Shown here: positions 15,524-23,247 of the stretch, one piece after another
Layout: every line of letters starts with the position of its first letter
Position numbering within the stretch: position 1 is the stretch's first letter
Assembly: GCF_001298265.1 (NCBI RefSeq)
Contig: NZ_LGSZ01000095.1
Coordinates: 1 to 64,000 of the forward strand
Reading direction: 5' to 3'
Source: Allobosea vaviloviae
GTDB lineage: Bacteria; Pseudomonadota; Alphaproteobacteria; Rhizobiales; Beijerinckiaceae
Length of the DNA: 64,000 nucleotides
The notes under the pieces: model-generated
What the model saw: only the letters and a program-made list of their open reading frames with translations
The model's database searches: none
What the model was told of the DNA's origin: nothing
Made by a program: the position numbers and the translations under genes

Positions 15524-17315
15524 AGTCGACAATGGCATCGGTGGCGCGGCGACCGGCGTAGGCGATCCGGGATTGGCGAGGCTGGTCGCGGCACTCGAAG
15601 GCAGTGCCCGCGAGATCGACGTCACCTTTGCCCGGGCCGGCAGCCAGCTCGGTGAAGGCCTGAGCCTGTTCGAGGGCCTGAAGGAACGGCTTTCGACGCT
15701 CTCGGCGGAACTGTCCGGGACCGAGATCGCGGATGCGGGCAAGTCCCTTTCGGGTTTGGCGGGGGAGTTGCGCGCGATCAATGACGGGCTGCGCGACGAG
15801 ACCGGCGTGCTGCAGGAACTCACGACCCACAGCAAGGCGGCGTCTCTGGCTCTCGATCGCCTGCTGGAGCATATGCGGCTGATCACCATTCTCGCCCGGA
15901 GCGCCCGGATCGAGGCCGTCTCGGTGCAGGCGGCAGGCCGCGATTTCGGCGACTTCACCAGCGAGATCGTCGCGTTGACGACGCAGGCCCAGCACACCAT
16001 CCAGAGTTGCGCCCGAGACCACGACCATCTGAGTGCCCTGCTCGGCTCGGCGCTGTCGGCCCAGCGCGACTTCGAGGGGCGCTATGGCCATGCATTGTCG
16101 GGACTGGCCGACAATCTCGAACAAACCCTTGCCGAGGTGGCCGAGCGCCAGCGGCGCAGCGTCTCCCTGACAAGCGATGCCGCGGCCCATTCCGGCAAGA
16201 TCGCGATGGCGGCCGGCGGCGCGATCATCGCCCTGCAATCGGGGGACAGCATCCGGCAGCGGCTGGAGCATGTCATCAAGGCGCTGCGTCTACTTGGCTC
16301 GCTCGACGGCACGTCGGGGCCGGGCGCTGATTTCGACGCGGTGGAGCGCGGCGCAGCCGGGCTCGTGCTGCGCAGGCTTCAGGCCGCGCAACTCGACGAG
16401 AGCGCGTTGACGCTCGCGCAGGACGCGGATGCGATCGAGTCCGCGCTCGCGCTGCTGGCCGGCGACACGGCTGGCCTGCTCGATCTCGTGCGCTCGCTCT
16501 ATCAAGGCGATGGTGGCGGCAAGTCCGAGCGCAGCCAGTCGGGCTCCTTCCTGGCTGATCTCGAATCGGATCTGGCGCAGGCTTCCGATCTGCTGGGCAA
16601 GTGCGACCGCGCCCGTTCCGGTGTCGATCGCGTCACGTCGGCCCTCGCGACCGTGCTCGAAACCTGCCAGCAGACTGTCGCGGCACTCGCCGGCACGGTC
16701 TCCAGCATCGTCCTCATCGGCATGAATGCAGGTCTGCGCGCAGCACGCATCGGCACCGGCGGGCGCAGCCTCGTCGTCATCGCCCAGGAGCTGAAAGTCG
16801 CGGCCGATCAGGTCGCGACGGACGCCAACCATCTGACGCCGACCTTCGCGCGGATGCAGGAGGCCTCCGCCGGGCTGACGCGCGGCGGGCGCCTCGACGC
16901 TGCCCATTTCGCCGCTCTGGACGAAGCCATGCGCAGCTCCCTCTCGGCCATGCGCCAGACCGGCGACCGGCTCGGTGCGACACTGGGCCAGTTGACGCGT
17001 GAGGGCGGCGGCTTCAGTGCCGTGGTCGCGGATGCGCGGCTGTCCTTCTCCAATGCGGGCGCGATGAGCGACCTGATCGCCTCGGGCGCCGTCGAACTCG
17101 CGCGCGGGGCGGCCGATCAGGAGATGCCCTCGCGGGCCGATGTCGCCGAGCGCGTGCGCGGTCTCGTCGATGCTCACATCTGGCCGAACTATACTATGGT
17201 GGGCGAGCGGACGATCCATCAGGCTGTGATCGGATTGCTGTTGCCGGCGCAATCCGGAGCGGCTGCGCCCGTCGTCGTGCAGTCGACGGACAGCCTCGAC
17301 GACTTCCTGTTCTGA
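15507..17315 (+). CDS. Helical chemotaxis protein with MCP-tip-like segments and a CheZ-like motif
   Basis: A 602-residue, membrane-free, mostly helical Ala/Leu-rich protein that closes the che operon; ATG at 15507 overlaps cheB by 17 bases. Two segments echo the MCP hairpin tip: ITILARSARIEAVSVQAAG (about 126-144) and IVLIGMNAGLRAARIG (about 410-425). Between them LQSGDSIRQRLEHV (243-256) has an Asp247-x3-Gln251 arrangement like the CheZ phosphatase signature (D-x-x-x-Q). The extreme C-terminus, SLDDFLF, resembles the acidic, hydrophobic CheY-binding tail of CheZ. My inference is a CheY-P phosphatase or signal terminator built on an MCP-like bundle. An alternative is a degenerate receptor or scaffold. 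No established name is assigned. Confidence 0.75.
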   Translation: MRATFEVDNGIGGAATGVGDPGLARLVAALEGSAREIDVTFARAGSQLGEGLSLFEGLKERLSTLSAELSGTEIADAGKSLSGLAGELRAINDGLRDETGVLQELTTHSKAASLALDRLLEHMRLITILARSARIEAVSVQAAGRDFGDFTSEIVALTTQAQHTIQSCARDHDHLSALLGSALSAQRDFEGRYGHALSGLADNLEQTLAEVAERQRRSVSLTSDAAAHSGKIAMAAGGAIIALQSGDSIRQRLEHVIKALRLLGSLDGTSGPGADFDAVERGAAGLVLRRLQAAQLDESALTLAQDADAIESALALLAGDTAGLLDLVRSLYQGDGGGKSERSQSGSFLADLESDLAQASDLLGKCDRARSGVDRVTSALATVLETCQQTVAALAGTVSSIVLIGMNAGLRAARIGTGGRSLVVIAQELKVAADQVATDANHLTPTFARMQEASAGLTRGGRLDAAHFAALDEAMRSSLSAMRQTGDRLGATLGQLTREGGGFSAVVADARLSFSNAGAMSDLIASGAVELARGAADQEMPSRADVAERVRGLVDAHIWPNYTMVGERTIHQAVIGLLLPAQSGAAAPVVVQSTDSLDDFLF

Positions 17316-17582
17316 GCGACAGGCACGTAACGCACCAGTCCGTCGAAGTGATTCGAAAAGCGGCCGCAGAGAACTGCAGCACCTCGATCTTGTGCGTCTG
17401 GTGCCGGCCTGTGTCGTTGCACGCCGTGCGTGCAAAGCGGCCGCATATCGCGGAACCTACGGTGGATCGTCAACCTTTGACGCAGGTTTCGATGCGCTGC
17501 GGATAGACATTCTCCTGTCTTCGCCGTAATCCCGATACAGTTCTCACAGCAATGTTATTTTTTCTCTCGATCGGAACGCACC

Positions 17583-18035
17583 ATGGCAGACAATAACGAA
17601 GAGCTTCTGGACCTGACGACCTCGATCGTCTCCGCCTACGTCGCCCGCAACAACGTCCCCCGCGCCGATCTCGCCGATCTGATCGCCAGCGTCCACGCCT
17701 CGCTCGCCAAGCTTGGTGGCGAGCCCGAGGCGCCGGCTGCCGCGCCGCTGGTTCCGGCCGTGTCCATCCGCAAGTCGGTGACGCCGGAGGCCATCATCTG
17801 CCTCGAAGACGGCAAGTCCTTCAAGTCGCTGAAGCGCCATCTCAGCAGCAAGTACGACCTGACGCCCGAGCAGTACCGCACGAAGTGGGGCCTGCCGGCC
17901 GATTACCCGATGGTCGCTCCGGCCTATGCCGAGGCGCGCTCGGCGCTGGCCAAGTCGATGGGCCTGGGTCGCAAGGCCGCGGTTCCGGCCGTCGCCGCCG
18001 CGAAGCCCAAGCGCGCCGCCCGGGCCAAGGCCTGA
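17583..18035 (+). CDS. mucR: MucR/Ros-family transcriptional regulator
   Basis: A 150-residue regulator of the Ros/MucR family, which in Rhizobiales controls exopolysaccharide, motility and cell-cycle genes by binding AT-rich DNA. The N-terminal oligomerisation part (LLDLTTSIVSAYVARNN) and the DNA-binding core (CLEDGKSFKSLKRHLSSKYDLTP then YRTKWGLPADYPMVAP) are clear. In Ros the zinc ligands are C-x2-C and two His. Here the second Cys is Asp and the second His is absent (SSKYD after RHL), leaving at most C, D and H. The C-terminus is Ala/Lys-rich. The 267 bp upstream (17316-17582) hold no gene; the T-rich stretch just before the start is a plausible autoregulatory site. Confidence 0.93.
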   Translation: MADNNEELLDLTTSIVSAYVARNNVPRADLADLIASVHASLAKLGGEPEAPAAAPLVPAVSIRKSVTPEAIICLEDGKSFKSLKRHLSSKYDLTPEQYRTKWGLPADYPMVAPAYAEARSALAKSMGLGRKAAVPAVAAAKPKRAARAKA

Positions 18036-18070
18036 GCAGCCAAGGCCTGAACGGGCAAGGCCTGAAACGA
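18026..18070 (+). repeat. Three tandem 15-bp repeats over the mucR stop codon
   Basis: CAAGGCCTGA recurs at 18026, 18041 and 18056 with 15-bp spacing. The first copy encodes the last residues of MucR and supplies its TGA. It looks like slippage or duplication of the gene end. Confidence 0.85.
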
Positions 18071-18138
18071 CCACGCGACGGACCGGCTCCCGCCATGGGC
18101 GGCCGGTTCGCGCAAATGCGTCCGGATAGGAGATTGCG

Positions 18139-18810
18139 TTGGCGATACGGCCCGGACGCAAGGACGCCAAGACGGCAGATGTCCCCGCCGATGAGCTGCG
18201 AACGGGCTCCGGCGCGCCCGCTGCCGCCGGCCGCACGCTCGAACAGGCGCTGGGCCAGCGCATCCGCGCCATCCGCCACGACCTCGACCTGACCGTCTCG
18301 GACCTCGCGGGGGCCTCTGCGATCTCGGTCGGGATGCTCTCGAAGATCGAGAACGGGCTGATTTCGCCTTCGCTTGCGACGCTGCAGGCGATCACGGCAG
18401 CGCTCAACGTGCCGATCAGCTCGCTCTTCTCGGTCTTCGAGGAAAAGCGCGACTGCTCCTATGTGCCGGCCGGGCAGGGCGTCCATATCGAGCGGCGCGG
18501 CACCAAGGTCGGCCATCTCTACGAACTGCTGGGCCATGCGCTTGGCGGCGAGATCGCGGTCGAACCCTATCTGATCACCCTGAGCGAGGAGGCGGTGCCC
18601 TATACCGGCTTCCGCCATGCCGGCGTCGAGTTCATCTACATGCTGAGCGGCGAGGTCATCTACCGTCATGGCGATCGGACCTATCATCTGCGCCCTGGCG
18701 ACTCGCTGCTGTTCGATTCCGCCGCGACCCATGGGCCGGAGGAGCTGATCGTGCGGCCGATGACCTATCTCTCGATCATCATCTTCAACCGGCTGCCGCC
18801 AGCCGTCTGA
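18139..18810 (+). CDS. XRE-family regulator with C-terminal cupin domain
   Basis: A 223-residue regulator: helix-turn-helix of the XRE type at about 36-95 (LGQRIRAIRHDLDLTVSDLAGASAIS, KIENGLISPSLATLQAI), then a single cupin at about 130-215 (FRHAGVEFIYMLSGEVIYRHGDRTYHLRPGDSLLFDSAATHGPEE) likely to bind a small ligand. It starts with TTG at 18139, supported by AGGAG six bases upstream. Proteins of this architecture often control nearby amine or amino-acid metabolism genes. It lies directly before the mgs operon, with an inverted repeat at its stop codon, so control of mgsABC-gmaS is a reasonable inference. Confidence 0.9.
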   Translation: MAIRPGRKDAKTADVPADELRTGSGAPAAAGRTLEQALGQRIRAIRHDLDLTVSDLAGASAISVGMLSKIENGLISPSLATLQAITAALNVPISSLFSVFEEKRDCSYVPAGQGVHIERRGTKVGHLYELLGHALGGEIAVEPYLITLSEEAVPYTGFRHAGVEFIYMLSGEVIYRHGDRTYHLRPGDSLLFDSAATHGPEELIVRPMTYLSIIIFNRLPPAV

Positions 18811-18828
18811 TTTTCTCCAAGAGAAAAT
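18810..18828. promoter_or_regulatory. Perfect inverted repeat, probable operator for the XRE-cupin regulator
   Basis: ATTTTCTC-CAA-GAGAAAAT is a perfect 8-bp-arm inverted repeat starting at the last base of the XRE gene stop codon and 89 bp before mgsA. Its symmetry, AT-rich arms and position between a helix-turn-helix regulator and the operon fit an operator. Confidence 0.6.
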
Positions 18829-18841
18829 TATATTCCTATGA

Positions 18842-18870
18842 TTGACGGCTCATGGGCTGCAATCTAGACA
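18842..18870 (+). promoter_or_regulatory. Candidate promoter of the mgsABC-gmaS operon
   Basis: TTGACG (18842-18847) and TAGACA (18865-18870) are separated by 17 bp and lie 47 bp before the mgsA ATG. TATATT at 18829-18834 is an alternative -10 partly adjoining the operator. Confidence 0.4.
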
Positions 18871-18916
18871 TGCGTAGGGCGCTGCGACGGGCGCCTGACC
18901 TGTCAGGAACGGCGTC

Positions 18917-19798
18917 ATGTGCGGCATTGTCGGCTTGTTCATCAAGGATCCGCAGCTCGAACCCGAGCTCGGTTCGCTGCTCTCGACCATGCTCGGCGTG
19001 ATGTGCGACCGCGGGCCGGATTCCGCCGGTTTCGCCATCTATGGTGAGGGCAGCCCCGGCTCGGTCAAGCTGACGCTGCGTGGACCCGAGGGGACGGATT
19101 TCGCTGGTCTGGCCGCCGGCCTCGGCCTGCCGGCGACCATCCGCGACACCCATGCCGTGCTCACCGTTCCGGTGGGGCAGGAGATGGCGGTCAGGGCCTC
19201 GTTGGCCGCAAGCGCCTCCGGCATCGCCGTCGTCGGCGCCGGCGAGCGCATGGAGATCTACAAGGAGGTCGGGCTGCCGACGCAGGTCGCCAAGCGCTTC
19301 GGGCTGGAGCGCATGGCCGGGACCCACGCCATCGGCCACACCCGCATGGCGACCGAGAGCGCGGTCACGACCGACGGCGCCCATCCCTTTTCGACCGGCG
19401 CGGACCAATGCCTCGTCCATAACGGCTCGCTCTCGAACCATCGCGGCCTGCGCCGACGGCTGGAGCGCGAGGGGCTCGCCTTCGCCACCGACAATGACAG
19501 CGAGGTCGCCGCTGCCTACCTGACCTCGCGCATGCGCACGGGCGACACGCTCGGGCAGGCACTGGAGCATTCGCTTGATGATCTCGACGGCTTCTACACC
19601 TTCGTCGTCGGCACCGAGAGCGGCTTCGGCGTGCTGCGAGACCCGATCGCCTGCAAGCCGGCGGTGATGGCGGAGACGCAATCCTACGTCGCCTTCGGCT
19701 CGGAATACCGGGCGCTGGCCGATCTGCCGGGCATCGCCCAGGCGAGGGTCTGGGAGCCGGAACCCGCGAAGGTCTATTTCTGGAACCGCCTGCAATGA
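18917..19798 (+). CDS. mgsA: N-methylglutamate synthase subunit A (class II glutamine amidotransferase)
   Basis: This glutaminase-type subunit (GlxB-like) provides the amidotransferase domain of N-methylglutamate synthase or a related glutamate-synthase-like enzyme. The N-terminus MCGIVGLF places the nucleophile Cys at position 2 after Met removal. CDRGPDSAGFAIYG, GHTRMATES and VHNGSLSN are class II amidotransferase signatures. At 293 residues it corresponds to the N-terminal domain of GltB only. The stop overlaps mgsB by ATGA. The neighbours mgsB, mgsC and gmaS make the assignment firm at pathway level; whether methylamine is the in vivo substrate is unproven. Confidence 0.88.
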   Translation: MCGIVGLFIKDPQLEPELGSLLSTMLGVMCDRGPDSAGFAIYGEGSPGSVKLTLRGPEGTDFAGLAAGLGLPATIRDTHAVLTVPVGQEMAVRASLAASASGIAVVGAGERMEIYKEVGLPTQVAKRFGLERMAGTHAIGHTRMATESAVTTDGAHPFSTGADQCLVHNGSLSNHRGLRRRLEREGLAFATDNDSEVAAAYLTSRMRTGDTLGQALEHSLDDLDGFYTFVVGTESGFGVLRDPIACKPAVMAETQSYVAFGSEYRALADLPGIAQARVWEPEPAKVYFWNRLQ

Positions 19799-20493
19799 GC
19801 GCCCATCATGCCATCGACCTCGCCACCGGCTCGGTGCGGGAGCTCAACGCCGCGCTGCACGCGCTCAGCCCCGACACCAACGAGACGCTATGGCGCGTCT
19901 CCAATCCGCGCGGGCTCCATGCGGTCGCGGCCGGGGTCGATGCCCCCGTCACGATCGAGATCGACGGGCCGGTCGGCTATTACTGCGGCGGCATGAACAA
20001 GCATGCCAGCATCGTCGTCAACGGCAATGCCGGTGTCGGTCTCGCCCAGAACATCATGTCGGGCTTCGTCCATGTGAAGGGCGATGCCAGCCAGTCGGCC
20101 GGCGCTACCGGTTGCGGCGGCATGATCGTCATCGACGGCAATGCCTCCGCCCGCTGCGGCATCTCGATGAAGGGCGTCGACATCGTCGTGAAGGGCTCGG
20201 TCGGCCACATGTCAGCCTTCATGGGCCAGGCGGGCAGTCTCGTTGTGCTCGGCGATGCCGGCGAGGCGCTGGGCGACAGCCTCTACGAGGCCAGGCTGTT
20301 CGTGCGCGGCACGGTCGCGAGCCTCGGCGCCGACTGCATCGAGAAGGAGATGCGCGACGAGCACCGGGCGCTGCTGGCGGCCAAGCTCGAGGCGGCAGGC
20401 CTGGCCGGCTCCGTCGATATCGGCGAGTTCAAGCGCTACGGCTCGGCGCGCACGCTCTATCATTTCCACGTCGACAACGTGTCGAGCTACTGA
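19795..20493 (+). CDS. mgsB: N-methylglutamate synthase subunit B (GltB C-terminal-like, GXGXG domain)
   Basis: A 232-residue right-handed beta-helix subunit homologous to the C-terminal GXGXG domain of glutamate synthase (GlxC-like). The repeating pattern is visible in GYYCGGMNKHASIVVNGNAG, GFVHVKGDASQSAGATGCGG, IVKGSVGHMSAFM and LVVLGDAGEALGDSLYEA. It probably shapes the complex and the ammonia channel rather than performing catalysis. It is translationally coupled to mgsA and followed 12 bp later by mgsC. Confidence 0.88.
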   Translation: MSAHHAIDLATGSVRELNAALHALSPDTNETLWRVSNPRGLHAVAAGVDAPVTIEIDGPVGYYCGGMNKHASIVVNGNAGVGLAQNIMSGFVHVKGDASQSAGATGCGGMIVIDGNASARCGISMKGVDIVVKGSVGHMSAFMGQAGSLVVLGDAGEALGDSLYEARLFVRGTVASLGADCIEKEMRDEHRALLAAKLEAAGLAGSVDIGEFKRYGSARTLYHFHVDNVSSY

Positions 20494-20505
20494 AGGCACC
20501 TGGCG

Positions 20506-21843
20506 ATGAGCGATCTGAGAAAGACACCCCGGACGGTCCCGCGCACCTCGTCGACCTTCGATGACTACACGCTCTCGGAAATCCGCCGCGCGGCGGCGAC
20601 CGGCATCTACGACATCCGCGGCGGCGGCGCGAAGCGCAAGCTCCCGCATTTCGACGACCTGCTCTTCCTCGGGGCCTCGATCTCGCGCTATCCGCTGGAG
20701 GGCTACCGCGAGACATGCTCGACCGAAGTCGTGCTCGGCACGCGCTTCGCCAAGAAGCCGATCACCCTGAAGATTCCCGTCACCATCGCGGGCATGAGCT
20801 TCGGCTCGCTCTCGGCCAATGCCAAGGAGGCGCTCGGGCGTGGCGCCTCGGCTATGGGCACCTCGACCACGACCGGCGATGGCGGCATGACCCAGGAAGA
20901 GCGCCAGAGCTCGCAGATCCTGGTCTACCAGTACCTGCCGTCACGCTACGGCATGAACCCCGACGATCTGCGCAAGGCTGACGCCATCGAGATCGTCGTC
21001 GGGCAGGGTGCCAAGCCCGGCGGCGGCGGCATGCTGCTCGGCCAGAAGATCACCGAGCGCGTCGCGGCGATGCGGACCCTGCCGGTCGGCATCGACCAGC
21101 GCTCCGCCTGCCGCCACCCGGACTGGACCGGGCCCGACGATCTCGAGATCAAGATCGAGGAACTGCGCGAGATCACAGATTGGGAGAAGCCGATCTATGT
21201 GAAGGTCGGCGCGGCCCGCCCCTATTACGACACGGCGCTCGCCGTGAAGTCCGGCGCCGATGTCGTCGTCGTCGACGGCATGCAGGGTGGCACGGCGGCG
21301 ACGCAGGAAGTCTTCATCGAGAATGTCGGCATCCCGACGCTGGCGGCCGTCCGTCAGGCGGCGCAGGCGCTGCAGGATCTCGGCATGCACCGCAAGGTCC
21401 AGCTCATCGTCTCCGGGGGCATTCGCAACGGTGCCGACGTCGCCAAGGCGCTGGCGCTGGGCGCGGATGCGGTCGCCATCGGCACGGCGGCGCTGGTCGC
21501 GCTCGGCGACAACGATCCGCAGTGGGAGGCCGAATACCAGGCGCTCGGCACCACGGCCGGCGCCTATGACGATTGGCATGAGGGCCGCGACCCCGCCGGC
21601 ATCACCACGCAGGACCCGGCGCTCTCGGCCAGGCTTGATCCGGTTGCGGCCGGCCGCCGCCTCGCCAACTACCTCGCCGTGCTGACGCTCGAATGCCAGA
21701 CCATCGCGCGCGCCTGCGGCAAGAGCCATGTCCACAACCTCGAGCCCGAGGATCTGGTCGCGCTGACGATCGAGGCCGCCGCGATGGCACGAGTCCCGCT
21801 TGCGGGGACGGACTGGATACCGGGCGTGACCGGCCGCTTCTGA
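20506..21843 (+). CDS. mgsC: N-methylglutamate synthase subunit C (FMN-binding glutamate synthase domain)
   Basis: A 445-residue homologue of the FMN/Fe-S central domain of glutamate synthase (GlxD-like), which transfers the amino group or methylamine onto 2-oxoglutarate-derived carbon. Landmarks are PVTIAGMSFGSLSANAKEALGRGAS, GQGAKPGGGGMLLGQKIT, DVVVVDGMQGGTAATQEVF, IVSGGIRNGADVAKALALGADAV and a late CQTIARACGKSHVHNLEPEDL segment. A Cys in SACRHPD may belong to the iron-sulfur site. It is the third gene of the mgsABC set. Confidence 0.9.
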   Translation: MSDLRKTPRTVPRTSSTFDDYTLSEIRRAAATGIYDIRGGGAKRKLPHFDDLLFLGASISRYPLEGYRETCSTEVVLGTRFAKKPITLKIPVTIAGMSFGSLSANAKEALGRGASAMGTSTTTGDGGMTQEERQSSQILVYQYLPSRYGMNPDDLRKADAIEIVVGQGAKPGGGGMLLGQKITERVAAMRTLPVGIDQRSACRHPDWTGPDDLEIKIEELREITDWEKPIYVKVGAARPYYDTALAVKSGADVVVVDGMQGGTAATQEVFIENVGIPTLAAVRQAAQALQDLGMHRKVQLIVSGGIRNGADVAKALALGADAVAIGTAALVALGDNDPQWEAEYQALGTTAGAYDDWHEGRDPAGITTQDPALSARLDPVAAGRRLANYLAVLTLECQTIARACGKSHVHNLEPEDLVALTIEAAAMARVPLAGTDWIPGVTGRF

Positions 21844-21908
21844 GTGGGGGCACGACGCATCATGTGAATGAGCCCGATAACGGGCCTTCGAGGGGAACTG
21901 CATCGACC

Positions 21909-23204
21909 ATGGCCACCGATCTCGCCAAGATCGCCGCCGAACGCGGCATCAAGTACTTCCTGATCTCCTATGTCGATCTCTTCGGGGGCTTGCGGGCCAA
22001 GCTCGTGCCCGCCAGCGCGATCGGCCCGATGCAGCGCGATGGCGCGGGCTTCGCCGGTTTCGCGACCTGGCTCGACATGAGCCCGGCCGATCCCGATCTC
22101 TTCGCCGTGCCCGATCCCGACAGCCTGATCCAGTTGCCCTGGAAGCCGGAGATCGGCTGGCTGGCCTCGGACCTCGTCATGGATGGCAAGCCGGTCGCCC
22201 AGGCGCCGCGCACGGTGCTGAAGACCCAGCTCGCCGCCGCCGATGGCTACACCATGAAAACCGGCGTCGAATGCGAGTATTTCCTGATTTCGGCCGATGG
22301 CACGCAGATTTCCGATGCCGCCGACAACGCCGTGAAGCCCTGCTACGACCAGTCGGCCCTGATGCGCCGCTACGAGGTCATCCGCGAGATTTGCGACGCG
22401 ATGCTCTCGCTCGGCTGGGGCGCCTACCAGAACGACCATGAGGACGCCAACGGCCAGTTCGAGATGAACTGGAACTACGACGACGCGCTCAAGACCGCCG
22501 ACCGGCACGTCTTCTTCAAGTTCATGGTCCGCTCGATCGCCGAGAAGCACGGCCTGCGCGCGACCTTCATGCCCAAGCCCTTCATCGACCTGACCGGCTC
22601 GGGCTGCCACATCCATGTCTCGCTGTGGAAGGGGGAGACGAACGCCTTCTCTGACCCGCAGGGCGAACTCGGCCTGTCCGCGCTCGGCTACAGCTTCATC
22701 GGCGGGCTGATCCACAATGCCGACGCGCTCTGCGCCATCACCAACCCGACGGTGAACTCCTACAAGCGCATCAACGCGCCCCGCACCGTCTCGGGCGCGA
22801 CCTGGGCGCCCAATACCGTGACCTATACCGGCAACAACCGCACTCACATGATCCGCATCCCCGATGCCGGGCGCTTCGAGTTCCGCCTCGCGGACGGCGC
22901 CGCCAACCCCTATCTGCTGCCCGCTGCCGTGCTCGCGGCCGGCATGGACGGCATCCGCAACACCCGCGATCCGGGCAAACGCCTCGACATCAACATGTAC
23001 ACCGACGGCCACAAGGTCCGCGGCGCCAAGAAGCTGCCGCTGAACCTGCTCGATGCCCTGCGCGCGCTCGACAAATCGACCGTGTTGCGGACCGCGCTCG
23101 GCGCCCCGCTGATCGACGGCTTCCTCAAGCTCAAGACGCAGGAGTGGAACGACTATTCGCGCCACCTGACGCAATGGGAGCGGACAAATACGCTGGACAT
23201 TTGA
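21909..23204 (+). CDS. gmaS: Gamma-glutamylmethylamide synthetase / type III glutamine synthetase (GlnT-like)
   Basis: A 431-residue glutamine synthetase family member that would join glutamate and methylamine (or ammonia) with ATP. Family features are the N-terminal YFLISYVDLFGGLRAK, ECEYFLIS (metal-binding Glu), NGQFEMNW, FMPKPF then GSGCHIHVS (His at the glutamate site), NSYKRINAP, and RFEFRLADGAANPYL. Its company with mgsABC is the glxBCD-glnT / NMG-pathway arrangement, so GMA synthetase is favoured over a plain nitrogen-assimilation GS. ATG at 21909 is chosen because the protein then begins at the usual family N-terminus, with an AGGGGAA upstream. No mgdABCD (N-methylglutamate dehydrogenase) follows. 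Confidence 0.85.
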   Translation: MATDLAKIAAERGIKYFLISYVDLFGGLRAKLVPASAIGPMQRDGAGFAGFATWLDMSPADPDLFAVPDPDSLIQLPWKPEIGWLASDLVMDGKPVAQAPRTVLKTQLAAADGYTMKTGVECEYFLISADGTQISDAADNAVKPCYDQSALMRRYEVIREICDAMLSLGWGAYQNDHEDANGQFEMNWNYDDALKTADRHVFFKFMVRSIAEKHGLRATFMPKPFIDLTGSGCHIHVSLWKGETNAFSDPQGELGLSALGYSFIGGLIHNADALCAITNPTVNSYKRINAPRTVSGATWAPNTVTYTGNNRTHMIRIPDAGRFEFRLADGAANPYLLPAAVLAAGMDGIRNTRDPGKRLDINMYTDGHKVRGAKKLPLNLLDALRALDKSTVLRTALGAPLIDGFLKLKTQEWNDYSRHLTQWERTNTLDI

Positions 23205-23207
23205 GAG

Positions 23208-23222
23208 GCGCTCGCAATGACG
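23208..23222. repeat. Half copy of the TCATTGCGAG palindromic repeat
   Basis: GCGCTCGCAATGACG between gmaS and the amidase is the right end of the palindromic element found complete at 24939 and 53699. The left end is missing. Confidence 0.6.
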
Positions 23223-23247
23223 CCCGCCTGTTCGCCTGCGGCCCCCG

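Noticed and set aside
15309..17315. Longer start for the last chemotaxis gene at 15309
   Set aside because: That start would overlap most of the CheB end and the added residues are Arg-rich shadow sequence; ATG 15507 fits the operon spacing.
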